Below are positions 1 to 6,674 of a stretch of DNA of 19,093 nt, one piece after another. Every line of letters begins with the position of its first letter. Positions within the stretch are counted from its first letter, which is position 1. Source of the DNA: Phytoactinopolyspora endophytica (GTDB lineage: Bacteria; Actinomycetota; Actinomycetes; Jiangellales; Jiangellaceae); NCBI RefSeq assembly GCF_004138495.1, contig NZ_ML142857.1, forward strand, positions 66,668 to 85,760, written 5' to 3'. The position numbers and the translations under genes were made by a program. Under the pieces are notes generated by a model. The model had not been told where the DNA came from and ran no database searches. It worked only from the letters and a program-made list of their open reading frames with translations.

Positions 1-1535
1 CACGACCCCACCCCGTCGACGTCGTGACCAGTGGCCAGTGCCATCACCTGCTCTTCGGTCGCGCCATGAGGCAGCTCACCGGCGATCCGGCCGTCGGAGA
101 GCACGACGATCCGGTCGGCCATGCCGATCACCTCGGGAAGTTCCGAGGAGATCATCAGGATCGCCACGCCCTGAGCGGCCAGCTCCCGCATGAGGGTGTA
201 GACACGTTCTTTCGCGCCGACGTCGATGCCGCGGGTGGGCTCGTCCAGAACAATCACCTCCGGCTCGGTCGCCAGCCATTTCGCCAGCACCACCTTCTGC
301 TGGTTGCCTCCGGAGAGGAAACGCACCTCCTGGTCATAGCCGCGTGCGACCAGATCCAGCGAGGAGAGGATGCCGGGGACGTTCCCCGCTCGCTGGGCGG
401 CCTGACGAGGGGTCACCGCGTCCAGCACCAATCGGGCGTTCGCTATCACGGACTGGTTCAGTGCCAGCCCTTGAGCCTTGCGGTCTTCGGTGACCAGGGC
501 GAGCCCTGCACGCACAGCTCGTCGAGGCGAGGTGATCCGCACCGGCCGGCCGTCGCCCAGCCGGATCTGGCCGCGCGTGAACCGTTCGACGCCGAACAGC
601 GCGTGCGCCACCTCGGTGCGGCCACTGCCCTGAAGGCCGGCCAGCGCGGCGATCTCTCCAGCCCGCAACTCGAGGTCGATGCCATCGAGCTGATCATTGC
701 CGCCGCCGGTCACCCGCAGCCGGACGTCCCCGGTTACCGTCCCGGGAAGCTTGTCGGGATAGAAGCTCGTGATCGGCCGGCCCACCATCTTGCGGACCAG
801 CTCGTCGGGGGAGATCGTGGCCGTGTCCACTGTGTCGACCAGGGCTCCGTCCTTGAGGATCGTCACCCGGTCGGAGAGGTCGAAGATCTCCTTGAGCCGG
901 TGGGAGACGTAGAGGATCGCCACGCCGCGCTGCCGCAACCGCTGGATCAGGCCGTACAGGAGCTCGACCTCCTCGTCGGAGAGCGCGGCGGTCGGCTCGT
1001 CCATCGAGATGATCCGGGCGTCATGCGAGATCGCCTTGACGATCTCCACGATCTGCTGTCCAGCGACGGACAACGACCGCACCGGGCTCCGCGGCACCAG
1101 CCAGTCCAGGCCCAGGTCCCGCAGTAACTCCGCGGTGTGAGCGTTCATCTGAGCCGCGTCGACCAGTCCACGGCGGCGCGGTTCGCGCCCCAGGAAAACG
1201 TTCTCCGCGATCGTGCGATCCGGCAGCAGGTTGAACTCCTGAAAGACCGTCGACACGCCCGCGTGCTGCGCCTGTAGCGGGTGTTCGAACGCCACGTCGC
1301 GCCCATCGAGCTCGATCCGCCCGGCATCCGCCTGGTACACGCCGGCCAGGATCTTCATCAACGTCGACTTGCCGGCGCCGTTCTCTCCGACCAGCGCGTG
1401 CACCTCGCCGGGCCGCACGTCCAGGTCGATGCCGTGCAGTACCTGCACGCCGAGGAAAGATTTGTCGATGCCTCGCATATCGAGCACCGGCCGCCCCCTC
1501 GTGTCCGTGATCCCTGTGATCGACGCCACACTCAT
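1..1535 (-). CDS. Sugar ABC transporter ATP-binding protein, RbsA/MglA/XylG type (3' end beyond window)
   Basis: This is the cytoplasmic ATPase of a CUT2-type monosaccharide importer; it would pair with permease and binding-protein genes, probably beyond the left edge. Two ABC domains are visible in one chain. Domain 1 has Walker A GENGAGKST (residues 50-58, Lys56), an LSVAGQQ signature and Walker B followed by DEPTAALSDEE. Domain 2 has the signature LSGGNQQK (about 407-414) and LDEPTRGIDVGAKER; as usual for the second half of RbsA-like proteins, its Walker A is degenerate. About 511 residues are visible and the frame is open to base 1, so only the extreme C-terminus is missing. The ATG at 1535-1533 has no Shine-Dalgarno; a -10 hexamer ends 6 nt upstream, so the mRNA is probably leaderless. 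The gene is divergent from a ROK repressor, the likely controller. The sugar cannot be told from the ATPase. Confidence 0.93.
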   Translation of the reverse strand, partial: MSVASITGITDTRGRPVLDMRGIDKSFLGVQVLHGIDLDVRPGEVHALVGENGAGKSTLMKILAGVYQADAGRIELDGRDVAFEHPLQAQHAGVSTVFQEFNLLPDRTIAENVFLGREPRRRGLVDAAQMNAHTAELLRDLGLDWLVPRSPVRSLSVAGQQIVEIVKAISHDARIISMDEPTAALSDEEVELLYGLIQRLRQRGVAILYVSHRLKEIFDLSDRVTILKDGALVDTVDTATISPDELVRKMVGRPITSFYPDKLPGTVTGDVRLRVTGGGNDQLDGIDLELRAGEIAALAGLQGSGRTEVAHALFGVERFTRGQIRLGDGRPVRITSPRRAVRAGLALVTEDRKAQGLALNQSVIANARLVLDAVTPRQAAQRAGNVPGILSSLDLVARGYDQEVRFLSGGNQQKVVLAKWLATEPEVIVLDEPTRGIDVGAKERVYTLMRELAAQGVAILMISSELPEVIGMADRIVVLSDGRIAGELPHGATEEQVMALATGHDVDGVGS

Positions 1536-1541
1536 GGCGTG

Positions 1542-1571
1542 ACGCTAGGGCCACTTTTGTATCTACGTCAA
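1542..1571 (-). promoter_or_regulatory. Promoter of the ABC transporter gene, leaderless
   Basis: On the minus strand, -35 TTGACG (1571-1566), an 18-bp spacer and -10 TAGCGT (1547-1542) precede the ATG by 6 nt. This fits a housekeeping sigma-70 type actinobacterial promoter whose transcript starts at the A of the start codon. The match is seen in the sequence; its activity is inferred. Confidence 0.6.
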
Positions 1572-1579
1572 CCAAAAGT
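1553..1579. promoter_or_regulatory. Inverted repeat, candidate ROK operator
   Basis: The arms ACTTTTG (1553-1559) and CAAAAGT (1573-1579) are perfect inverted copies separated by 13 bp. A second small dyad, CAAC/GTTG (1569-1572 and 1578-1581), overlaps the right arm. The repeat covers the -35 and spacer of the transporter promoter, so a bound protein would block it. ROK repressors commonly bind AT-rich dyads of this general kind. Assignment to the adjacent ROK protein is inferred. Confidence 0.45.
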
Positions 1580-1643
1580 TGCTCATTTGTTACGATTTTC
1601 TGAATTTAGTACGTACCGAAGGCGGCTGTGTTTGACTGAGCAC

Positions 1644-2867
1644 ATGAGCGAAGACGTGGGCGGCAGCGCGCAGAAGACGCCGTCCGTCGCCATCAACGGA
1701 GCGTCACACTACGGCGCCGGTGTCCTGTTCCAGATCCTTCGCGATGGTCGGTACCGCACGCGAGCCGATCTCGCTGCCGAGACCGGCCTGGCCCGTTCAA
1801 CCATCACGCAGCGAGTAGATGCGCTGCTGACCAGCAAGCTCATCGGGCCGGCGGACAAAGGCACCTCGACCGGCGGCCGGCCACCGACCCGGTTCGCCTT
1901 CAACCCGGCGGCCCGCATAGTCCTGGCCGCCGACATCGGCGCGACACACGTGCGGGTGGCCGTCACCGACCTTGCCGGGAGCATCCTGGCCGAGGCTCGG
2001 GAGAACATCGCCGTCGACGCGGGACCGGAGGAGGTCCTCGGCTGGGTCGAGACAGCCGGGCGTGGTCTTGTCGCCGAGGCCGGCCGCACCATCGACGAGC
2101 TGCTCGGCGTCGGAGTGGGGCTTCCGGGGCCTGTCGAGCACTCCACCGGACGTCCGGTCAACCCGCCGATCATGCCGGGTTGGGACGGCTTCGATGTCCA
2201 GGGCTACCTGCAGGAGCGTTTCGGGACCATCACCCTGGCCGACAACGACGTGAACATCATGGCCTTGGGCGAGCACTTCATCCACTGGAGGAACGCACCG
2301 CACCTGATGTTCATCAAGGTCGCCACCGGCATCGGTTGCGGTCTGATCAGCGACCATCGGCTCCATCGGGGAGCGCAGGGTGCGGCCGGCGACCTAGGCC
2401 ACGTCCAGCTGCCGCGCGGCTCCGATGTGCCGTGCCGCTGCGGTAACACCGGATGCCTCGAAGCCGTGGCCAGCGGAGCCGCCATCGCCGCCCAGCTGCG
2501 GGAACAGGGCATAGACGCGAATACCAGCCGCGACGTGGTGGCCTTGGCCCGGCAGGGGTCAGTGGAGGCGCTCCGGTTGATCCGGCAGGCAGGCCGCGAC
2601 CTCGGCGATGTTCTCGCAGCAGCGGTGAGCCTGTTCAACCCGTCGGTCGTCGTCATCGGCGGGTCGCTCGCTCAAGCCGGCGACCATCTGATAGCCGGCG
2701 TGCGGGAGGTGGTCTATCGCCGATCCCTTCCGCTGGCCACCCAGCACCTGCGCATCGTCCAAGCGGAGACCGATGACAACGACGGCATCATCGGTGCAGC
2801 CGTGATGGTGATCGACCACGCGCTGTCCGCGGCTCAGGTCGACAAGCTTGTCGCCCCCGCTCGGTGA
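1644..2867 (+). CDS. ROK-family transcriptional repressor (XylR/NagC type)
   Basis: A 407-residue protein with an N-terminal winged helix-turn-helix (about residues 27-75; helices around RADLAAETGLARSTITQRV) joined to a ROK sugar-kinase-like domain. The kinase fold shows the phosphate-loop-like DIGATHVRVAV (D97) and the ROK zinc site CRCGNTGCLE (C264, C266, C271), with an upstream GH in the usual place. ROK repressors bind a sugar or sugar phosphate and release DNA. The ATG at 1644 was chosen because the frame upstream overlaps the promoter region and has no family resemblance; no good Shine-Dalgarno precedes it. Its divergent position next to a sugar ABC ATPase suggests it controls that transporter and perhaps itself. 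The ligand is unknown. Confidence 0.92.
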   Translation: MSEDVGGSAQKTPSVAINGASHYGAGVLFQILRDGRYRTRADLAAETGLARSTITQRVDALLTSKLIGPADKGTSTGGRPPTRFAFNPAARIVLAADIGATHVRVAVTDLAGSILAEARENIAVDAGPEEVLGWVETAGRGLVAEAGRTIDELLGVGVGLPGPVEHSTGRPVNPPIMPGWDGFDVQGYLQERFGTITLADNDVNIMALGEHFIHWRNAPHLMFIKVATGIGCGLISDHRLHRGAQGAAGDLGHVQLPRGSDVPCRCGNTGCLEAVASGAAIAAQLREQGIDANTSRDVVALARQGSVEALRLIRQAGRDLGDVLAAAVSLFNPSVVVIGGSLAQAGDHLIAGVREVVYRRSLPLATQHLRIVQAETDDNDGIIGAAVMVIDHALSAAQVDKLVAPAR

Positions 2868-2898
2868 GCGCGTGACCGACCGCCGCGGCGCCCGCTGA

Positions 2899-2996
2899 TG
2901 CTGCAATCCGTGTCGGATGACAGTTTCTGTACCGCGATGAGCCCGAATCGGGTCCTGTCACGACACGAATTGCAGCATCCGACACGAATTGCAGCA
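2899..2996. repeat. Inverted repeat with duplicated right arm between convergent genes
   Basis: The left arm at 2899-2917 (begins TGCTGCAATCC) is the reverse complement of 2978-2996 with one mismatch over 19 nt. A direct copy of the right arm (17 nt, identical) lies at 2961-2977, giving two tandem copies with a 19-bp period. Between left arm and first right arm are nested dyads GACAG/CTGTC (2919-2923, 2955-2959) and CCCG/CGGG (2942-2945, 2949-2952). The whole can fold into one long hairpin with two alternative 3' arms. It lies 31 bp after the ROK stop and just before the phosphoesterase stop, so it could act as a bidirectional terminator. Its length and duplicated arm also fit a miniature mobile element or insertion-sequence end. 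No target-site duplication was found. Confidence 0.6.
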
Positions 2997-3002
2997 CGGG
3001 CA

Positions 3003-4904
3003 CTAGCGGGAGGTGAGGAAGTCGGACGGGTCCAGCGCGGCGTTACTGATCCGGACATCACCGATCCAGCCGTAGAAGCCCTGGCCGAACCGCTGGCCCG
3101 AGCCGTCATCCGAGCCAGTGGCGCCAAGCGTGAACGGCTTGCCCAGCGTGGCGATGCCGTGCGCCGGCTGCGCCGGATTCCGCGCGATCGGTGACCCGTC
3201 CACCCATACGACACCCCGCTCGCCGTCGTTCACCACGGCGACGTGGAACCAGCGGCCGGTGGGGATGGTGTGACTCCACGATGTCGGCGAGGCGTCCTGC
3301 ACGTGCGGGTACAGAACGAACTGGAGGAACCGCTCCGGTGACACGTTCAGGCTGCACACCGACTCGTCCCGCGAGTAGCCCGCGGTCTTGCCCGCATCGC
3401 CCGCTCTCCCCTGCCAGCTCAGGATGCCCATCCAGGCGTGGTCGCCCTCGAACGGCTCCGGCAGTTTGACGAACGCTTCGATCGTGTAGCCGTCGAGGAA
3501 CGTCTCGCTGTTCACCGGAGCATCGGCGACCGCTTCCAGGATGGCGCCGCGATCAGGGCCCTTCCCGCCGTCGAAGCGGAGGCTGGCATGCGCCGGCGAG
3601 TCGCGGTGGTGGTCCGACGAATGCGTGAGCACGCCTTCACCGCTGTCATGCAGCCGGCGCACCACCAGGTCGTTCCCGTTCCGGGTGAGGTCCCGGGCCA
3701 CCAGGCCGTCGGCGACGGCGGCACCGTCGCGTGGTGCCCGGCGGAGACCGGCGGCGTCGAAACGCCAGTACGCGACCGTGTCGGCTCGGGTGACCCGGCG
3801 CGGCGGCAACGACGACGGCGGGTCGACCGGTGCGAAGCCGGCGAACCGCGCCTCGGCGTCCAGCGCCAGGCTGAACCGGTCGACGTCGTCGGTGAGCTCG
3901 ATCACCTCGGCCCCGAGCGGCGGCCGGTCAGCGGCATCCCGGGTGAGGAACCACGGCGCGAACGTCTCCACGTCGATCGTGTTGCGCACCAGGTCGAACT
4001 GGTACAGGCGGATCATTCCCGCCCCGCCGTAGTAACGGTCCTGGTAGTTGGTGATGTGCACGTGCACGTCGTTGCCCGCGTCGTTGGTCAGCACCGTCCG
4101 CCCGGGCGGCCAGTAGTGTCCGCCGAGCGCCAGGAAGATCTGATCGTTGCCGCGGATCAGCCCGTCCCACAACCGCTGCCCGTGGGACGAGAGGGACGCC
4201 TCGCCGTCGGCATCGGCGTGCGCGAGGTCATGGGTCGTCAGGATCGCCGGCAGCCTGGAATGCTCGTCGATGACCCCCTGCGCCCAGGCGAGGCCGCCGT
4301 CGGAGATACGCCAGTCGATCGCCAGCACCAGCCAGTCGCGTCCGGCGGCATGGATGACGTGGTAACTGTTGTAGCCGTCCGGCGACGCTCCCCCGAACGT
4401 CTCGCTGTCACTGAACCGCTGCGGACCGAAGGCCTGCAGGTACGCGGTGTCCCCGCGCTGATCGTCGGAGGACACGTCGTGGTTCCCGGCCAGCACGCTG
4501 AACGGCACCACTCCGTCGAGAGCGGTGAAGGTCTGGTCGGCCAGCTCGATCTCCTCGGCGGTCCCGTGCTCGGTGATGTCGCCGAGATGCGTCATGAAGG
4601 CGACGTTGGCCAGGCCACGCTGTTCCGCCAGGTAACGGAACGTTTCGGCGATCGGTTCGGGATCGGACCGGTCCTCGTCGAACAGGTACTGGGTGTCGGG
4701 CATCACGGCGATGGAGAAGCGCGGGCTTTCCGGATCGAACGCAGCCGGATCGGATGGCATGACCGGCGCCGCGTGTGCTGTCTGCTCACCGGAGGTGACC
4801 GACGACAGCAGGCTGGGGGCCGCGACGGCCGCGGGAGCGGCCAGGGCTGAAAGCAGCAGCCTTCGCCGGGCGAACGGGCTGGAAACGTAGGGAACGTCGG
4901 ACAC
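3003..4904 (-). CDS. Tat-exported metallophosphoesterase with C-terminal LamG-like domain
   Basis: A 633-residue secreted protein. The N-terminus has a twin-arginine signal: RRR at 13-15, an Ala/Leu-rich hydrophobic stretch and a likely cleavage after AHA45. A calcineurin-like metallophosphoesterase domain follows, with DTQ (D70), LGD (108-109), GNHD (140-143), TTHD and a late LGGHYW in place of the usual GHxH. From about residue 375 to the end is a concanavalin A/LamG-like fold (VAYWRFD, YTIEAFVKL, GWIGDVRISN), as in exported enzymes that attach to carbohydrate or surfaces. The GTG start at 4904 is set by AGGAGG 7 nt upstream. It probably hydrolyses extracellular phosphomonoesters or diesters; the substrate cannot be read from the sequence. 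It is divergent from the PLP enzyme and convergent with the ROK gene. Confidence 0.88.
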   Translation of the reverse strand: MSDVPYVSSPFARRRLLLSALAAPAAVAAPSLLSSVTSGEQTAHAAPVMPSDPAAFDPESPRFSIAVMPDTQYLFDEDRSDPEPIAETFRYLAEQRGLANVAFMTHLGDITEHGTAEEIELADQTFTALDGVVPFSVLAGNHDVSSDDQRGDTAYLQAFGPQRFSDSETFGGASPDGYNSYHVIHAAGRDWLVLAIDWRISDGGLAWAQGVIDEHSRLPAILTTHDLAHADADGEASLSSHGQRLWDGLIRGNDQIFLALGGHYWPPGRTVLTNDAGNDVHVHITNYQDRYYGGAGMIRLYQFDLVRNTIDVETFAPWFLTRDAADRPPLGAEVIELTDDVDRFSLALDAEARFAGFAPVDPPSSLPPRRVTRADTVAYWRFDAAGLRRAPRDGAAVADGLVARDLTRNGNDLVVRRLHDSGEGVLTHSSDHHRDSPAHASLRFDGGKGPDRGAILEAVADAPVNSETFLDGYTIEAFVKLPEPFEGDHAWMGILSWQGRAGDAGKTAGYSRDESVCSLNVSPERFLQFVLYPHVQDASPTSWSHTIPTGRWFHVAVVNDGERGVVWVDGSPIARNPAQPAHGIATLGKPFTLGATGSDDGSGQRFGQGFYGWIGDVRISNAALDPSDFLTSR

Positions 4905-4961
4905 GGGAGGACCTCCTGGGACGGCGCGATCGCCCTTATCCGATCAAGCCCAGGTGGACCG

Positions 4962-4982
4962 TCGATGACCGTTCAATGACGG
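4962..4982. promoter_or_regulatory. Direct repeat with 11-bp period, possible PHO-box-like site
   Basis: TCGATGACCG (4962-4971) and TCAATGACGG (4973-4982) match at 8 of 10 positions with an 11-bp period. The same stretch also reads as a dyad, ACCGTC (4958-4963) and GACGGT (4978-4983). It lies between the divergent phosphoesterase and PLP-enzyme genes. Streptomyces PhoP sites are known to be 11-nt direct repeat units, and an exported phosphatase would be a natural target. The unit resembles that consensus only partly, so this is an inference. Confidence 0.3.
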
Positions 4983-5091
4983 TATGTCGCACTCTGCCGG
5001 AACACGCCCACCCCCGAACGCGGCACTGCGCGGGCACGTAGGCTACGGCACGGGAGCACGTCCAGACGTGGAAGGTGGATGCGACGCGACG

Positions 5092-6252
5092 ATGATCGAC
5101 GTAGAGAAGGTCCGTTCAGCGACGCCCGGATGCGGGCATGTGATCCATCTGAACAACGCGGGCTCCGCGCTGCCGCCGCAACCGGTCGTCGACGCCGTGA
5201 CGAAGCACCTCCAGCTGGAGGCCACCATCGGCGGTTATGAGGCCTACGAGCGGGCCGAAGCGGACATCCAGCGGTTCTACCCGGCCGTGGCCTCTCTCAT
5301 CGGCGCCAAGCCGGATGAGATCGCCTACGTCGAGAACGCTACCCGGGCCTGGGACCTGGCCTTCTATTCGATCCCGTTTCAGCGAGGGGACCGGATCCTC
5401 ACCACCACGAGCGAGTACTCGAGCAACGGCATCGCGTTCCAGCAGGTCGCCCACCGCCATGGTGTCCGGGTCGACGTGCTGCCCGACGACGAACATGGCC
5501 AGCTGGCGGTCGACGCACTCGCCGCCGAGCTCGACCGGGGCGGTGTCCGGCTCGTGGCCGTCAACCACGTGCCCACGCACAACGGATTGGTCAACCCTGC
5601 GCGCGAGATCGGCCGGCTCTGCCGCAACGCCGGCGTGCTGTTCCTGCTCGACGCCTGCCAGTCGGTGGGACAGCTCACTGTCGACGTCGGCGAGATCGGC
5701 TGCGACATGCTCTCCTCCACGGGGCGCAAATTCCTCCGCGGCCCGCGCGGCACCGGCTTCCTGTACGTGCGCCGCGACGTCGTCGGCGATCTGGAACCAC
5801 CAGTGCTCGACCTGGAGTCCGCGACCTGGACCTCGCCGGACACCTATCAGGTCCGCGGCGATGCCCGCCGTTTCGAGACCTTCGAACGGTATGTCGCCGG
5901 GCAGATCGGCCTGGGCGTCGCCATCGACTACGCCGCGGCGCTCGGGATGGAGGCGATCGAGCGGCGGGTGGTGCACCTCGCGGACAGGCTGCGGGAGCGG
6001 CTCGCGGCCACACCCGGCGTCACAGTCCGCGACCGCGGAGCGGAGAAGTGCGGTATCACCACGTTCACGGTCGACGGCAGGGAACCAGCTGAGATCCGTG
6101 ACGCCCTTCGCAGCAGTGGCATCAACGTCAGCATCACGCACGGCACCGAGCTCTACGACCGGAACGCCCTTCCCCGCGCGGTCCGCGCATCCGTGCACTA
6201 CTACAACACCGAGGACGAACTCGACCAACTGGTCAACGCACTGGCCGCGTAG
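5092..6252 (+). CDS. Class V aminotransferase-like PLP enzyme (not a cysteine desulfurase)
   Basis: A 386-residue fold type I PLP enzyme. Landmarks are the N-terminal [19 protein letters not shown], the cofactor aspartate and glutamine in DACQSVGQ, and the Schiff-base lysine K213 in [20 protein letters not shown]. The C-terminal region where SufS/CsdA desulfurases carry a catalytic cysteine after His-His reads THGTEL, without cysteine, so desulfurase activity is unlikely. Relatives in class V include isopenicillin N epimerase-like proteins and sulfoxide lyases of the EgtE kind; the substrate is unknown. The ATG at 5092 starts where family similarity begins ([20 protein letters not shown]). 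In-frame GTG 5068 and ATG 4984 are alternatives that would add a Pro/Gly-rich leader with no recognised similarity. It is divergent from the phosphoesterase. Confidence 0.85.
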   Translation: MIDVEKVRSATPGCGHVIHLNNAGSALPPQPVVDAVTKHLQLEATIGGYEAYERAEADIQRFYPAVASLIGAKPDEIAYVENATRAWDLAFYSIPFQRGDRILTTTSEYSSNGIAFQQVAHRHGVRVDVLPDDEHGQLAVDALAAELDRGGVRLVAVNHVPTHNGLVNPAREIGRLCRNAGVLFLLDACQSVGQLTVDVGEIGCDMLSSTGRKFLRGPRGTGFLYVRRDVVGDLEPPVLDLESATWTSPDTYQVRGDARRFETFERYVAGQIGLGVAIDYAAALGMEAIERRVVHLADRLRERLAATPGVTVRDRGAEKCGITTFTVDGREPAEIRDALRSSGINVSITHGTELYDRNALPRAVRASVHYYNTEDELDQLVNALAA

Positions 6253-6370
6253 GCGCCAGCACCACCTACGAACCATCGGCCAGGACACGGACGGCGATCT
6301 CGCGTCACATGCTGCGGACCCCGCAACCGTGCTAATCCATATGTGCCGACGGCAATAGCCCGACGAAGTG

Positions 6371-6408
6371 GACCCCGCAGCCAGTACGGACGTCTGGTGG
6401 GCGGGGTC
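6371..6408 (-). terminator. Hairpin, candidate terminator
   Basis: GACCCCGC (6371-6378) pairs perfectly with GCGGGGTC (6401-6408). An additional CCAG/CTGG pairing extends the stem past a small bulge. No T-run follows, as is common in high-GC actinobacteria. On the minus strand it starts 9 nt after the stop of the possible remnant at 6417. It could equally end transcripts of the PLP enzyme gene from the other side. Confidence 0.4.
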
Positions 6409-6416
6409 TCGCGCTG

Positions 6417-6494
6417 TCAGAGATGGATGACGGTGACGAACTCAGCGACCGCTTCTCGCCACTGACGCCCCTCGAACGTGTTCTTGACGTGCCC
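6417..6494 (-). pseudogene. Possible 3' remnant of a lost minus-strand gene
   Basis: Read on the minus strand from 6494, 25 codons end in TGA at 6419-6417 and give a well-mixed peptide (GHVKNTFEGRQW, then REAVAEFVTVIHL). Third positions are about 80% G/C, and the stop is followed directly by the hairpin at 6371-6408. The same frame stays open upstream but becomes Arg/Pro-rich and unlike a protein. Another minus-strand frame nearby (VGIAYGLSGVAFRRMARRRG) resembles a helix-turn-helix segment. A frameshifted fragment is possible; the family is unrecognised and chance cannot be excluded. Confidence 0.25.
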
Positions 6495-6543
6495 TAAGTC
6501 AGCGCAAAGCCCCGGCGCCTGGCCATCCGGCGGAAGGCCACGC

Positions 6544-6571
6544 CTGACAGGCCGTAGGCGATCCCTACGGT
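6544..6571 (+). promoter_or_regulatory. Candidate promoter of the LuxR-family gene
   Basis: CTGACA (6544-6549), a 16-bp spacer and TACGGT (6566-6571) resemble -35 and -10 hexamers. Transcription would start near 6578, upstream of both the GTG at 6600 and the ATG at 6675. Confidence 0.35.
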
Positions 6572-6674
6572 AAGCTCCCGGACAGGCCCTGAAGAGCGCG
6601 TGCAGCGAAGCAGGCTCGTGGGTGAATACGGTCCGCGACCGGCGCGGACCCGGAAGAGTGGGCCGCGTGGCGGT

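Larger units (their letters stand above)
6253..6674. other. Gene-poor 420-bp stretch with repeats, a hairpin and a possible gene remnant
   Basis: No convincing complete gene lies here. The contents are two direct copies of GGACCCCGCA (6316-6325, 6370-6379), a hairpin that uses the second copy (6371-6408), a short minus-strand stretch with coding-like composition (6417-6494), and a candidate promoter for the downstream LuxR gene (6544-6571). The mixture suggests decayed DNA, with a former minus-strand gene ending near 6417. Confidence 0.5.

Noticed and set aside
2898..3194. 98-residue plus-strand frame beginning MLQSVSDDSF
   Set aside because: It starts inside the 98-bp repeat and runs antisense to the phosphoesterase end; its composition is not protein-like and it has no Shine-Dalgarno.
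3438..4850. 470-residue plus-strand frame antisense to the phosphoesterase
   Set aside because: A long open antisense frame is expected in high-GC DNA. The product is Arg/Val/Gly-rich without motifs, whereas the minus frame has clear metallophosphoesterase motifs.
4926..4933. Palindrome GCGATCGC as a regulatory site
   Set aside because: An 8-bp GC-rich palindrome is expected by chance at this base composition and has no second copy nearby.
5092..6252. Annotation as cysteine desulfurase (SufS/CsdA)
   Set aside because: The catalytic cysteine region reads THGTEL and no Fe-S assembly genes are nearby.
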